Positions 27,501 to 37,312 are shown, numbered from the stretch's first letter. The stretch is DNA of 64,000 nt from Saprospiraceae bacterium (GCA_028285545.1 JANQPA010000046.1:1-64000), one strand, 5' to 3'. Notes: generated by a model not told the origin, from the letters alone. Made by a program: numbers and translations.

Positions 27501-28787
27501 ATGAAAAATCCAAGAAGAAAATTTTTGATGCAGAGCGGAATGATGGCCGGAGCTTTTTTCGTGCCTACCTTCAAAAAGGATACCACTTCTTCTCTATATT
27601 CATTTATACAAAAAAATAAGCATCGTTCACTTGATACAATAGTTAAGGATGAAGCATTTTGGTATCAAGTGAGTAAAGGCTACACTTTGACCTCAGAATA
27701 TCTCAATGTAGAAAACGGATATTACAGTTTGATGTCGAATGAAGTATTAGAGGCTCAAAAGAAAAACATGCAGCGGGTAAATGAATCTCCATCCTGGCAT
27801 ATGCGCAAAGAAATGGGGACTCAAAGGAAACGGATTAAAAAAGAACTTGCGCGATTTGCCGGCGTACCAGTTGAAGAAATAGCTTTATTACGCAATACTA
27901 CCGAAGCCTTAAATATTTTGTTGCTCGGTATTGATATCCCGGAAGAAGGAGAGATTTTATACAATGTACAGGATTATTTCAGCATGAAGCAAGCCATTGA
28001 AATGCGGGCCCGGCGAACTCATGCCAAGGCACGCCAGCTAAATCTGGAGCTTCAAAAACTGTCAGATGCTGAAATAGTTAAGGCTTATGAAGAAGCCATT
28101 TCTCCCCAAACTAAGGTCTTGCTACTTACCCATCTCATCAATGTAACCGGGCAAATATTACCCATTAGATCTTTGGTGGAAATGGCGGAAAGTAAAGGAG
28201 TAGAAGTCATCGTTGATGCGGCCCATTCTTTTGCCCATATCCCCTATAAAATTCCAGACTTAGGTTGCAAGTACTTTGGAACCAGCTTGCACAAATGGCT
28301 GGGAGCACCGCTTGGTACCGGTATGATGTATATCCAGAAAGATAAAATTGAAGGGATAGAACCTTTAATTGGCTGTACGGCATATCAGGATACAGACATC
28401 CGAAAATTTGAATTCTTTGGGACTCATCCTGCTCATTCTGATTTGTCTATTTCAGCAGCCTTGCGATTTCACCAGGCTTTAGGATCCGAAGTAATTGCTG
28501 CAAGACTGCATCATTTAAAAACTTATTGGACAACAAAGCTAGCCAAATTGCCCGGCCTGAAAATTCAAACTCCTCTAGAAAAAGGACGTTCCTGCGCCAT
28601 CGCAAATGTGTTCCTGGAAGGTTGGAAGGTTAGGGAACTGGAAAAAAAGATAATGAATGAATATGGCATCCATATTATGGCCATTGACTATCAGGGTGTG
28701 GAAGGACTCAGAATCACTCCTCATCTGTACACACTGAAACCTGACCTTGATCGATTGGTTCAAGCCTTCACAGAAATTGCTAAATGA
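27501..28787 (+). CDS. exported class V aminotransferase (isopenicillin N epimerase-like)
   Basis: The 428-residue protein starts with a twin-arginine signal ('NPRRKFLMQSGMMAGAFF'), as expected for a cofactor-loaded enzyme exported folded. The PLP fold I core shows 'LLRNTTEALNILL', 'VIVDAAHSFAHIP' and the PLP lysine Lys265 in 'GTSLHKWLGAPLG'. Class V relatives include isopenicillin N epimerase and cysteine desulfurases; the epimerase-like members often carry Tat signals. Racemisation or deamination of an amino acid in the periplasm is the likely role, fitting the D-amino-acid theme nearby. Confidence 0.9.
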   Translation: MKNPRRKFLMQSGMMAGAFFVPTFKKDTTSSLYSFIQKNKHRSLDTIVKDEAFWYQVSKGYTLTSEYLNVENGYYSLMSNEVLEAQKKNMQRVNESPSWHMRKEMGTQRKRIKKELARFAGVPVEEIALLRNTTEALNILLLGIDIPEEGEILYNVQDYFSMKQAIEMRARRTHAKARQLNLELQKLSDAEIVKAYEEAISPQTKVLLLTHLINVTGQILPIRSLVEMAESKGVEVIVDAAHSFAHIPYKIPDLGCKYFGTSLHKWLGAPLGTGMMYIQKDKIEGIEPLIGCTAYQDTDIRKFEFFGTHPAHSDLSISAALRFHQALGSEVIAARLHHLKTYWTTKLAKLPGLKIQTPLEKGRSCAIANVFLEGWKVRELEKKIMNEYGIHIMAIDYQGVEGLRITPHLYTLKPDLDRLVQAFTEIAK

Positions 28788-28814
28788 TTTGATCAAAATG
28801 AAATTAAAATTAAG

Positions 28815-29972
28815 ATGAAACAACTCTATACAATATTTATCCTTAGTTTCTTTTTAGCTGCTTGTAATATGCAGGAGGTAGCACCGGACAAACCCTCTGA
28901 TGAGGAATCTATCCAAATAAAAAGAAACCTGCATGAACCCAACCTACAGCCTTTGGTTTTGAGGGTGATCAATAAAAATGGATACGGGTATGACCCGGAC
29001 TATACCCAATATATTAGTAAACCCTCTCCCTGGTATTCAGACTTTTTTGGTTTACAAGCATTACAAACACTCGATAAAGAAACCATTCAGTCCGATTTTG
29101 TGCCCAAACATGCAAGCTTGATAAGTGCAGACAGTAACCAACTGGTATTAGATTTTGAAAAACTAGGGAAAGCTACTTTTTATATTAATACTTCATTGGT
29201 TGTTAGACAACTGGAAATACCTGTTGATCATGTTTCTTTTGAAGGAGAGACCTGGCAGGACTTTACCAGTAATATAGAAACCTTTATGAGTATTCTTCAA
29301 GAAGAAAAACTGGAAGAAAAATACCTTATCCCTAACCCCAATTATGAGCTTGAAAAAATTATTTACCAAAGACTGAATGAAGATCTGGAAGCCACTCCAA
29401 TTATCGTTGATCCGGATCTGGGACAATTTTCTTCTCAGGAAAATGGAGTTTTCATTTTTCCGGACCTGGTTCATGGCGATTCTGTTCGATTTAATGCTTT
29501 AAAATTACTGGTTAAGGAAGCTGATTTTGATTGGATCGGCTTGGAAATGCTTTCGGATGAACATCAGGAAACCATGAACGCCTTTCTTTCAAATGAGGAA
29601 TCTTCTTCTGCCTTTCAGGAAGCTTCAGCCAAACTAATAGAAGTATATCAGTTGGCATGGACTATTAATACTACTGAAAAGAATCCATGGCTGAATCTTT
29701 TTAAAACTTTAAAAGATCGAAACAAAAAAGTGTACGGAATGGAACCCTCCAACTTGGCTTACTTGATTTTTAGGTTTGGTGAAACGGATTTTGGAGGGGC
29801 GGTCAGAAATATTATCTGGGCTTCCAATATTCCAGAAAATGGACGGGGTATAGTTTTTGGAGGTAAAGCCCATTTTAATCATTCCAAGGCCATAGATTTT
29901 CAGGATTTTGCCCAACAAAGAAATAATCTCTATCAATTTTTCTCCCAAGAAGAAATTAAAGACCGAAATTAA
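28815..29972 (+). CDS. lipoprotein of unknown function, weakly Ere/ChaN-like
   Basis: The 385-residue protein has a lipobox 'FFLAACNMQ' (Cys about 17). I do not recognise the family with certainty. The C-terminal half, with 'FDWIGLEML', 'KVYGMEPSNLAYLIF' and 'RGIVFGGKAHFNHSKA', resembles the strand-loop pattern of the erythromycin-esterase/ChaN/TraB-like superfamily, in which Glu and His residues form the active site. It sits between the aminotransferase and the D-aminoacylase, one base before the latter's start. Confidence 0.75.
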   Translation: MKQLYTIFILSFFLAACNMQEVAPDKPSDEESIQIKRNLHEPNLQPLVLRVINKNGYGYDPDYTQYISKPSPWYSDFFGLQALQTLDKETIQSDFVPKHASLISADSNQLVLDFEKLGKATFYINTSLVVRQLEIPVDHVSFEGETWQDFTSNIETFMSILQEEKLEEKYLIPNPNYELEKIIYQRLNEDLEATPIIVDPDLGQFSSQENGVFIFPDLVHGDSVRFNALKLLVKEADFDWIGLEMLSDEHQETMNAFLSNEESSSAFQEASAKLIEVYQLAWTINTTEKNPWLNLFKTLKDRNKKVYGMEPSNLAYLIFRFGETDFGGAVRNIIWASNIPENGRGIVFGGKAHFNHSKAIDFQDFAQQRNNLYQFFSQEEIKDRN

Positions 29973-31643
29973 ATGAAACAGAATATAATTATTGGATGGC
30001 TCGGTATTGGATCATTGGTGTTTAACATATTGGGCTGTAGCCCTGAAACAACTTATGATATTGTTATTCTCAACGGCACAATTGTAGACGGTACAGGAGA
30101 AGAAGCCTATGAGGCCGATCTAGGCATTAACGGAGATACCATTGCCTTCATCGGAAATCTAAAGGAAAGGCAGGGAACTGCTGTTTTTGAGGCTGATGGG
30201 CATATCATATCTCCAGGTTTTATAGACATCCATACTCATTGTGATAATGGATTGGATCATCCCGAAACTCGAGCCAATTTGACCTATCTAATGCAAGGAG
30301 TGACCTCGGTAGTTACCGGTAATTGTGGCTACCGAAAATATTCCATTGAAAAAACCAGAAGCTTATACGATTCTATAGGAGGCATTGGTACCAATGCCCT
30401 TCCTTTGATCGGTTTTGGCACAGTTCGATCTGCTGTTTTAGGTAGGGAAGATCGTGCTCCCTCAGCTGAGGAATTAGAAAAAATGAAGGAAGTGCTTCGG
30501 CAGGCGCTTCAGGATGGTGTCTGGGGGATGTCTTCTGGTTTGCAGTACGTTCCTCAGAAATATTCAACAATGGAGGAGGTGATTGAAGTAACAAAGGTGT
30601 TAAAAGAATTTGATGTCATTTATACCACCCACATGCGTAGTGAAGAGGAGCAAATCATGGAAGCCCTTGCGGAGGCCCTTCAAATCATTACTGAAGCAGG
30701 AGTTCCGTTGAACATCAGCCACCTCAAAGCTAATGGTAGGATGAACTGGAAATATATGAAAGATCTTTTTGAAGTGGTAGAGCAAGCACAAGCCAATGGA
30801 GCCATAATTACTGCCGACATGTACCCTTATGACAAATCAGCTACTACAGAGCTTTATGACATTTTGCATATACCAGCAGAATTGGAGGCTCTGACTAATC
30901 TTCAAAAAAAATTAAACAGCGATATCGAGGGTGAAGAAAAAAATCAGGCCAGGGCAGCGTTTGAGGCGGCCCTTCAAGAAGCCCTCAAAGATCCTTCTCA
31001 AAGGGCTAAGATTAAGACTTTAACAGAAAAAGGAATCCCAGGTAATACCAACTGGGTTGCCAAAGGAGGCTGGAATTATTTTTCTATAGTGAATGCTCCC
31101 AAAAACCCAGATCTACTGAATAAAATGTTTATTGAGCTAGCCGAAGAATCAGGCCGTGAACCATTCGAAATAGCAGCGGATTTGATTATTGAAGAGGGCT
31201 CCGATATTGTCATTTCTCTCAGTACCATGTTAGAAGATAATTTGCTTCTTCAATTGAAAAAGGATTGGGTAATGGTTTCCTCAGATGGTTATGCTGTTCA
31301 TCCCGATCACACCGGAGTTCATCCTCGTAGTTATGGTAGTGCAGCCAGAGTGTTGAGAAAATATGTTCGCGAAGAAAATATTTTGACGCTTGAAGAAGGG
31401 ATTTATAAAATGACCGGATTGCCGGCAGAAACCTTGGGTATGGAAGATCGAGGTATTTTAAAAACAGGCCAGGTAGCAGATCTGGTCGTTTTTGACCAGG
31501 ATGAAATTTATGATGGTAGTACTTACCTGGATCCTCATCAGTATGCCTCAGGTATTGAATTGGTTTTTGTAAATGGAGATTTGGCAGTAGAAAAAGGAGA
31601 ATTTAAAGAAGTTTACAGTGGGAGGTTTTTGTTAAAAAAATAG
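29973..31643 (+). CDS. N-acyl-D-amino-acid deacylase family lipoprotein
   Basis: The 556-residue protein has a lipoprotein signal ('NILGCSPE'). Family signatures are the metal motif 'FIDIHTHCDNG', the metal-bridging Cys in 'VVTGNCGYRK', 'GMSSGLQYVP', 'THMRSEEE', 'ISHLKANG' and the late Asp in 'VSSDGYAVHP'. D-aminoacylases release D-amino acids from N-acyl-D-amino acids or remove N-acyl caps from D-residue-containing compounds. It is the last gene of the locus and is followed by a convergent hairpin. Its presence is the clearest sign that the operon handles D-amino-acid derivatives. Confidence 0.93.
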   Translation: MKQNIIIGWLGIGSLVFNILGCSPETTYDIVILNGTIVDGTGEEAYEADLGINGDTIAFIGNLKERQGTAVFEADGHIISPGFIDIHTHCDNGLDHPETRANLTYLMQGVTSVVTGNCGYRKYSIEKTRSLYDSIGGIGTNALPLIGFGTVRSAVLGREDRAPSAEELEKMKEVLRQALQDGVWGMSSGLQYVPQKYSTMEEVIEVTKVLKEFDVIYTTHMRSEEEQIMEALAEALQIITEAGVPLNISHLKANGRMNWKYMKDLFEVVEQAQANGAIITADMYPYDKSATTELYDILHIPAELEALTNLQKKLNSDIEGEEKNQARAAFEAALQEALKDPSQRAKIKTLTEKGIPGNTNWVAKGGWNYFSIVNAPKNPDLLNKMFIELAEESGREPFEIAADLIIEEGSDIVISLSTMLEDNLLLQLKKDWVMVSSDGYAVHPDHTGVHPRSYGSAARVLRKYVREENILTLEEGIYKMTGLPAETLGMEDRGILKTGQVADLVVFDQDEIYDGSTYLDPHQYASGIELVFVNGDLAVEKGEFKEVYSGRFLLKK

Positions 31644-31655
31644 TGCTTGAATATA

Positions 31656-31707
31656 TTAGAAAATGTTCCTTTTTGCATTGAAATGCTTATTATGGAACAT
31701 TTTCTAA
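31656..31707. terminator. bidirectional hairpin ending the SusCD locus
   Basis: A 14-bp perfect inverted repeat (TTAGAAAATGTTCC at 31656-31669 and its complement at 31694-31707) encloses a small nested stem GCAT-TGAA-ATGC. It lies between convergent genes, consistent with a bidirectional terminator. Confidence 0.65.
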
Positions 31708-31738
31708 ATTTTTAGCTTCTTTTTATTTTAATTACATA

Positions 31739-33415
31739 CTATTCTTCAATTTTGAAATATTTAAAAATAGGATACACAATCGAATGCTCCTTAGCCCCCA
31801 TCATAATTAAATATTCGTCCATCAAATTCCAGCCCAATAAACCGTCTCTAATCTGTGGCTCCAATGCATAAAAAATGAGATTGGCCAAAGGCTGAGCCAT
31901 ATCCACCTGATAAGTGCCGGCAGGAAAAACCTGACCAGAAGAAGGGGAAAATTCACCTATCAAAGTCGTCATATTATAGGGCCGCCAGCCCATAGGCTTA
32001 TAGGTCATTTCCTGAACGTTAAAAATTTCTCCAGTAGCCTGGACGGGCTTGTCTAGTTGATTGACTTTAATACCATGTATTTTTAATTTTTCAACAATGA
32101 AAGCCATATCTTCAGGGATTAGGTATCCTCTTGGAACTGTAGCTTCTTTCGTTCCTACCGGTTTGGTTATCAAATCCACATTAGGAACTAATTCAGGTGG
32201 ATTCGGGCGGTCCAGTTCTTGCAAGCTGGTGCCAGGAATGGGTTTCTTTTTTCGATCTCTAAAGGCATATACAGATATTTTTCCGTCGGACACATATTTG
32301 CCAGAAACATAGTTTTTTAAGCTACCGGAAGCCGCTTTTTCTTTAACCAAATTAACCACTTCATCATCTGCTTTTTGACAAACAGCCACCATTTCTTTAG
32401 CGTTTTTGTGACAGTATTCCAAAAGCGCATTGGTATAGGCATAAGAGGAATAAATCGCTTTTTCAAAGGACTGTCCGCCAGGGGTTTCTACCAAAATGGC
32501 CAGGCGATTTCTGAGACCATAGCCACTTACCATAAACTTTCCTTCTGTAGCCCAAATGGCATTATCGTGGGTGAATTCAGTAGGAGGCCAGCCTTCATTC
32601 AATGCACAGTGCATTCCGATCTCTATCTTTGAAGTTTTACGTGCCTCTTCTACGATAGCAGGAAACATTTTATAGGTAACATAATCTCTAGGTTCCTGAT
32701 GAGCCGTCATCACATTTGAAGTGCCATGAGCGATGGCATAGCCATGGCGGGTATTTCCCATTCTGTGGGTGTCATAAATTAAAACAGGATCCCAGGTGGT
32801 GGTAACGGTTTTATAGGCTCCAACCATGTTTTTGGTTTCCAATTTGATGGCATCTCTGTTGACATCATATCCAGCAGCATTTTGACGAACCCCATACAGT
32901 CTGGGATTGGCCCCATGCACTACTCTGGTTTCATTACCATCGACATTAAAATTAGGATTGACCAAAATGATTAAATTATCCAGCAAGTATTTTTTTTCTC
33001 CGAATAAAATATCTCGAATCACCATCAATAAAGCTTCTTTTCCCTCTCCTTCATCTGGATGAATACCTCCCTGTAAATAGACTACTGCCTTACCTGATGC
33101 TTTGGCTTCTCTGGGGGAAGTGACTCTGGGATTAGACATCACCAAAACAGGACTGGTTCTTCCCATATCGCTGACAAACATATTGAACACATGGACATTC
33201 TCACTCTTCCACATCAGCATGGAAAAATAGTCAAGAATGTCTTCCCATTTGGCAGTATAGGTGAAATCTGCTTTTTCACAAGCAGTTCTTAATTCCTCCG
33301 GCCAACGGCCATTCCAATTGGAAGGGACGTCATTGCCCCAGTATATTTTTTGTTGTGCCATTATGGGTAAGGTGAGGAGTAAAAAAAGAGAAAGGTTTAA
33401 GGTTTTTCTCATCAT
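31739..33415 (-). CDS. M14-family zinc carboxypeptidase
   Basis: The preferred start at 33415 gives a 558-residue protein with a signal peptide 'LNLSLFLLLTLPIMAQQ'; an upstream in-frame start at 33469 lies inside a palindrome and is unlikely. Zinc motif HxxE is in 'GGIHPDEGEGKEAL' and the third His probably in 'IYDTHRMGNTRHG'. The C-terminal 200 residues form a beta-rich extension. It should trim C-terminal residues of peptides in the periplasm. It follows the BNR-repeat gene on the same strand after a perfect palindrome. Confidence 0.9.
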   Translation of the reverse strand: MMRKTLNLSLFLLLTLPIMAQQKIYWGNDVPSNWNGRWPEELRTACEKADFTYTAKWEDILDYFSMLMWKSENVHVFNMFVSDMGRTSPVLVMSNPRVTSPREAKASGKAVVYLQGGIHPDEGEGKEALLMVIRDILFGEKKYLLDNLIILVNPNFNVDGNETRVVHGANPRLYGVRQNAAGYDVNRDAIKLETKNMVGAYKTVTTTWDPVLIYDTHRMGNTRHGYAIAHGTSNVMTAHQEPRDYVTYKMFPAIVEEARKTSKIEIGMHCALNEGWPPTEFTHDNAIWATEGKFMVSGYGLRNRLAILVETPGGQSFEKAIYSSYAYTNALLEYCHKNAKEMVAVCQKADDEVVNLVKEKAASGSLKNYVSGKYVSDGKISVYAFRDRKKKPIPGTSLQELDRPNPPELVPNVDLITKPVGTKEATVPRGYLIPEDMAFIVEKLKIHGIKVNQLDKPVQATGEIFNVQEMTYKPMGWRPYNMTTLIGEFSPSSGQVFPAGTYQVDMAQPLANLIFYALEPQIRDGLLGWNLMDEYLIMMGAKEHSIVYPIFKYFKIEE

Positions 33416-33429
33416 GAAAAGGGTTTTGA

Positions 33430-33477
33430 TAATTTCAATGAAAAAGGCGCTTGCAAGCGCCTTTTTCATTGAAATTA
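33430..33477. repeat. 48-bp perfect palindrome (probable terminator hairpin)
   Basis: Bases 33430-33453 are the exact reverse complement of 33454-33477, with no central spacer. The core AAAAAGGCGCTTG / CAAGCGCCTTTTT gives a GC stem flanked by A and T tracts, so it can terminate transcription in either direction. It begins 11 bases after the stop of the minus-strand BNR gene and overlaps the upstream region of the M14 gene. Confidence 0.85.
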
Positions 33478-33487
33478 AATTTTTTCA

Positions 33488-36400
33488 TTAGGGCTTGCGG
33501 AATTTTGGTCTGGGAGAAATAATTTTAAAACCAAATTCAAGTGCTGCCTTATTAATCTTGGGCAATTCTTCCTCTAACATTTCATCAAGCGATTCCAACT
33601 CTGTTGTCAATTCTTCTGAAACCTCTTCAAAAAATAGGATAGCCTGATCTGTAGGAGGATAGTCGCCGCGTTGTTGGTCAGCCAATAAAAAGGCCAGGCG
33701 GTTATTGATTCGGATACCATAATTGAGGGGATCCTGATAACTCTGATTTTTGGTCATGTGTATATTATTCTCTACTCCCTCCAGACGATCTTTTAAATTG
33801 CTCATCAGATTCAGAACGTCTTCACTTTTAGGATTGGCCTCTATCTTTTCCTTCAGATAAGCCATATCCTTTTTCAAGCTTCGAATATCGATGATGGCCT
33901 GATTGGCTTTTGTTACCTGATTACGTACCTGAATTAGATAGTCGAATTGCTTTTGGTAATCTTCTGGAGTATTATCAAGTCTCGGATCTGGAACGATCTC
34001 AAAGTTTTGAGATACCGACTCCCCATTAATGGTCAATACAGCTTTGTAAGTACCAGGAGGAGCCTTAGGGCCACGATTTGGAGAACTGTATAAAATCATT
34101 CCTTCAAAGGCCTTAAAGCCAGGATAGCGCATGTCCCAAACAAAGCGGTTACCACCTAAAGCTGCTTTTAAGGCTTGATCGCCTTTTTCTTTAGAGCTAT
34201 AGGTTTGTATAATGTCACCATCCTCTTCTTTAATTTCTAGTTTTACTTCCGCTTTCTCATCCCAATTATTGATCATATAATGAAACATAACCCCATCAGG
34301 ATGATTTTTTCCCTGTTTCCGGAAGTCTACACCTCTGCCTCCTCCCTGAGCCAAGCGATAAGAATCTTTTGGTTTAAAAAGAAAGAAATCAGCGCTGAGC
34401 ACTTTATCATTCAGCTGATGTAAAGGAGTAAGGTCATCGAGTATCCAGAAGCTTCTTCCATGAGTAGCGGCGATGAGGTTATTGTCACGTACATGCAGGT
34501 CCCGAATGGATGTAATGGGTAAGTTTAACTGAAAAGGCATCCAATTGGCTCCATCATCAAAGGAAATGAACATGCCCCATTCAGTGCCGGCGTACAAGAG
34601 TCCATCCCTGGTTTTGTCTGCACGAATGGCTCGTGTGTAATAGTTCTTGGGGATACCATTTGTAATCACTTCCCAGCTTTTCCCATAATTATTTGTTTTG
34701 TATAAATAAGGAGTGTAATCTCCAAATTTGTATGAAGTAGCCGCCACATAAGCAGTCCCCTTTTTAGTGGGGTGTACATCAATACAATTCATCATATTCA
34801 AGCGGGGACCAGGAGGGGTAACGTCTGTCCATTTTTTTCCACCATCCCTGGTAACACTTAGCCTGCCATCATCTGTACCAGCCCAAATCAAACCTTCTTC
34901 AAGGGGGGATTCTGTTACGGCAAAAATATTGGCATAAAACTCCGCTCCGGTGTTGTCCTGGGTAATGGGGCCACCCGAAGAGCGAATCGTTTCTGCATCA
35001 TTTCTTGATAAATCCGGACTGATCACTTCCCAGGACTGACCTCCATTAGTAGTTACGTGCAAGAAATTAGATCCTGCATATAATTTATTGGGATCATGAG
35101 GACTAAAAAATATGGGATAGTTCCAATTGAAACGGTATTTCATAATCTCTGCACCACTCCCTGCAGGGTTATCTGGCCAAACGTTAGTAGACCGAACTTG
35201 TCCCGTACTGTGATCCAATTTCATCATATAGCCTTTGTAAGTTCCCCCATAAACGATATCTGGATTTTTCGGATCTGGAGCCAAGTGAGCGGACTCTCCA
35301 CCTGCCGAAGGTTCCCAGTCACGCTCGGAAATAGAACCTCCTTTACTACGATGGTTAATTCGGATACTGGTATTGTCTTGCTGGGCACCATATATTCGGT
35401 ATGGGAAATGATTATCCGTAGTCACACGATAAAATTGTGAAGTGGGTTGATTATAATAAGTGGTCCAGTTGGCGCCCTGATCATAACTGACTTGAGCTCC
35501 ACCGTCATCTGCAATGGCCATGGTCTTATTATTGTCTGGGTTTATCCAAAGATCGTGATGATCACCATGAGGTGTACTGATCTGAGAAAAGTTTTTACCC
35601 CCATCCTTCGATACCCAAAATCCAACATTACAGACATAGACCAAGTCTTCATTTTGAGGATCTGCATATATCCTGGAATAATACCAGGCTCTTTGTCGCA
35701 AATTTCGATTGGCGGATGTCTTTTGCCAGGTTTTACCTCCGTCATCGGAACGAAAAACACCACCATCTTGATTTTCAATGATAGCCCATAGCCGTTCTGA
35801 ATTTTGAGGTGAGACGGTTATACCAATGATGCCGTTAACTCCAGTCGGCAAACCTGGATTTCGGGTAATATCAGTCCAGGTTTCGCCGCTATCTGTACTT
35901 TTCCAGAGCTTACTTCCTGGTCCGCCACTGTCCATGCGATAACCATTGCGTTTCATTTGCCAGGTAGAAGCATAAATTATTCTGGGATTGTTAGGGTCTA
36001 AAATGAGATCAACTGCTCCCGCTTTATCACTTTCAAACAAAATACGATCCCAGCTCTCACCTCCATCTTTACTTCGATAGACACCTCTCATATCATTGGG
36101 TTTCCAAAGGTTCCCGATCACGGCTGCGTATACCAAATCTGGATTTTCAGGGTGTACCCGGATTCGACCGAAATGCTCCGAATCCTCAAGGCCGATGAAC
36201 TTCCAGCTTTTTCCGGCATCTGTGCTGCGCCACATTCCTTTACCTGAAGAGACATTTCCACGCAAAGTCTGTTCTCCTTCTCCCACATATAATACATTGG
36301 GATCACTTTCTGCAACGGTAACTACCCCAATGGATCCTCCAAAATATCCATCAGAAATACATTGCCAGCTGTTTCCGCCATCCATTGTTTTCCATACACC

Positions 36401-36628
36401 GCCGCCGGCTGTTCCCATATAATAAAGGTTAGGGTTTTCTTTAACGCCTACGACCGTTCCGGCCCGTCCACCGCGGAAAGGGCCAACTAAGCGCCATTCC
36501 AGAACGTCAAGTTTCTCTGGGTCAAGATTTTTGACCGCTTGTGCATCTGAGTTTGAGGGTAAAAAGAAAAAAAACAGAAGAAATAAAAGAGAAAGAGATT
36601 TTACGATACGAAAAGGGCTTATATCCAT
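33488..36628 (-). CDS. large exported BNR/sortilin-like beta-propeller protein
   Basis: The 1046-residue protein has a signal peptide (about 1-29). Most of it is a two-propeller array of BNR/Asp-box repeats ('SKDGGESWD', 'SDDGGKTWQ', 'SKDGGKNFS', 'TRDGGKKWT', 'FDDGANWMP') as in VPS10/sortilin and xyloglucanase-like propellers. A C-terminal immunoglobulin-like and helical region (about 770-1046) contains 'LNDKVLSADFFLFKPKDSYRL'. These proteins are common in Bacteroidota and many are secreted; the ligand or substrate is unknown and no catalytic residues can be assigned. Confidence 0.9.
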   Translation of the reverse strand: MDISPFRIVKSLSLLFLLFFFFLPSNSDAQAVKNLDPEKLDVLEWRLVGPFRGGRAGTVVGVKENPNLYYMGTAGGGVWKTMDGGNSWQCISDGYFGGSIGVVTVAESDPNVLYVGEGEQTLRGNVSSGKGMWRSTDAGKSWKFIGLEDSEHFGRIRVHPENPDLVYAAVIGNLWKPNDMRGVYRSKDGGESWDRILFESDKAGAVDLILDPNNPRIIYASTWQMKRNGYRMDSGGPGSKLWKSTDSGETWTDITRNPGLPTGVNGIIGITVSPQNSERLWAIIENQDGGVFRSDDGGKTWQKTSANRNLRQRAWYYSRIYADPQNEDLVYVCNVGFWVSKDGGKNFSQISTPHGDHHDLWINPDNNKTMAIADDGGAQVSYDQGANWTTYYNQPTSQFYRVTTDNHFPYRIYGAQQDNTSIRINHRSKGGSISERDWEPSAGGESAHLAPDPKNPDIVYGGTYKGYMMKLDHSTGQVRSTNVWPDNPAGSGAEIMKYRFNWNYPIFFSPHDPNKLYAGSNFLHVTTNGGQSWEVISPDLSRNDAETIRSSGGPITQDNTGAEFYANIFAVTESPLEEGLIWAGTDDGRLSVTRDGGKKWTDVTPPGPRLNMMNCIDVHPTKKGTAYVAATSYKFGDYTPYLYKTNNYGKSWEVITNGIPKNYYTRAIRADKTRDGLLYAGTEWGMFISFDDGANWMPFQLNLPITSIRDLHVRDNNLIAATHGRSFWILDDLTPLHQLNDKVLSADFFLFKPKDSYRLAQGGGRGVDFRKQGKNHPDGVMFHYMINNWDEKAEVKLEIKEEDGDIIQTYSSKEKGDQALKAALGGNRFVWDMRYPGFKAFEGMILYSSPNRGPKAPPGTYKAVLTINGESVSQNFEIVPDPRLDNTPEDYQKQFDYLIQVRNQVTKANQAIIDIRSLKKDMAYLKEKIEANPKSEDVLNLMSNLKDRLEGVENNIHMTKNQSYQDPLNYGIRINNRLAFLLADQQRGDYPPTDQAILFFEEVSEELTTELESLDEMLEEELPKINKAALEFGFKIISPRPKFRKP

Positions 36629-36726
36629 TTTGTCTTTTTTTTTTTTGAAAAATACGAAATACGGTGAAAATTTCTACTCGAATGAAATAGTCATATTAAT
36701 GGGGCTATCCAAGCTTCTTTTCAAAA

Positions 36727-37311
36727 TTACCAAAACTTATTTTCAAGCATGGAAATTAGGGACATGCCTGCGGCAGCACCCGAGATAAAGACGTTCCATT
36801 CACGGTGTTTAACTCCTATAACATTGAGGAATAGAAAGGCAATACTAACAATAAAAAATACAACCAAAAGCTGTCCCAGTTCAATACCTATATTAAAGCC
36901 TAACAAGGGTATCACTATAGCGGAAGGATCCATTAACAAAGCCTTGAAGTAGTTAGAAAAATCCATTCCGTGAATGAACCCAAAGAACAAAGCCATCAGA
37001 TAGTTTCGCCCCATTTTGGAGTTTTTCTCAGCTAAATCTGGCCCCATTACATTGTGGAGAGCAGTGATGAATATCGTTAAGGGGATAAGGAATTTGATAA
37101 TATTAGAAGGGATCGTGAAGGTATCTAGTGAGGCAAGGGCCAAGGTAACGCTGTGGCCGATGGTAAAAGCGGTTACCAAAATGAGAATATTTCTCCACTG
37201 CTGAATTCGATAGACAGCGCAGAGGACTATCAGGAAAAGGATGTGGTCGTATCCCGCCAGATTAGAAATATGCTCGAACCCCAATTTTAAGTAAAAGGCA
37301 AATGGTTGCAT
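36727..37311 (-). CDS. HupE/UreJ-like membrane protein
   Basis: The 194-residue protein has six hydrophobic segments. 'FEHISNLAGYDHILFLIVLC', 'ILVTAFTIGHSVTLALASL' and 'FGFIHGMDFSNYF' carry the conserved His residues of the HupE/UreJ_2 family. Members are proposed metal (nickel or cobalt) permeases or export accessories, but this Bacteroidota subgroup is uncharacterised. Its start lies one base after the DUF6702 stop, so the two are co-translated. Confidence 0.88.
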   Translation of the reverse strand: MQPFAFYLKLGFEHISNLAGYDHILFLIVLCAVYRIQQWRNILILVTAFTIGHSVTLALASLDTFTIPSNIIKFLIPLTIFITALHNVMGPDLAEKNSKMGRNYLMALFFGFIHGMDFSNYFKALLMDPSAIVIPLLGFNIGIELGQLLVVFFIVSIAFLFLNVIGVKHREWNVFISGAAAGMSLISMLENKFW

Positions 37312-37312
37312 A

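Noticed and set aside
13138-31643. A polysaccharide utilisation locus
   Set aside because: SusC and SusD are present, but no glycoside hydrolase, polysaccharide lyase, sulfatase or carbohydrate esterase is seen.
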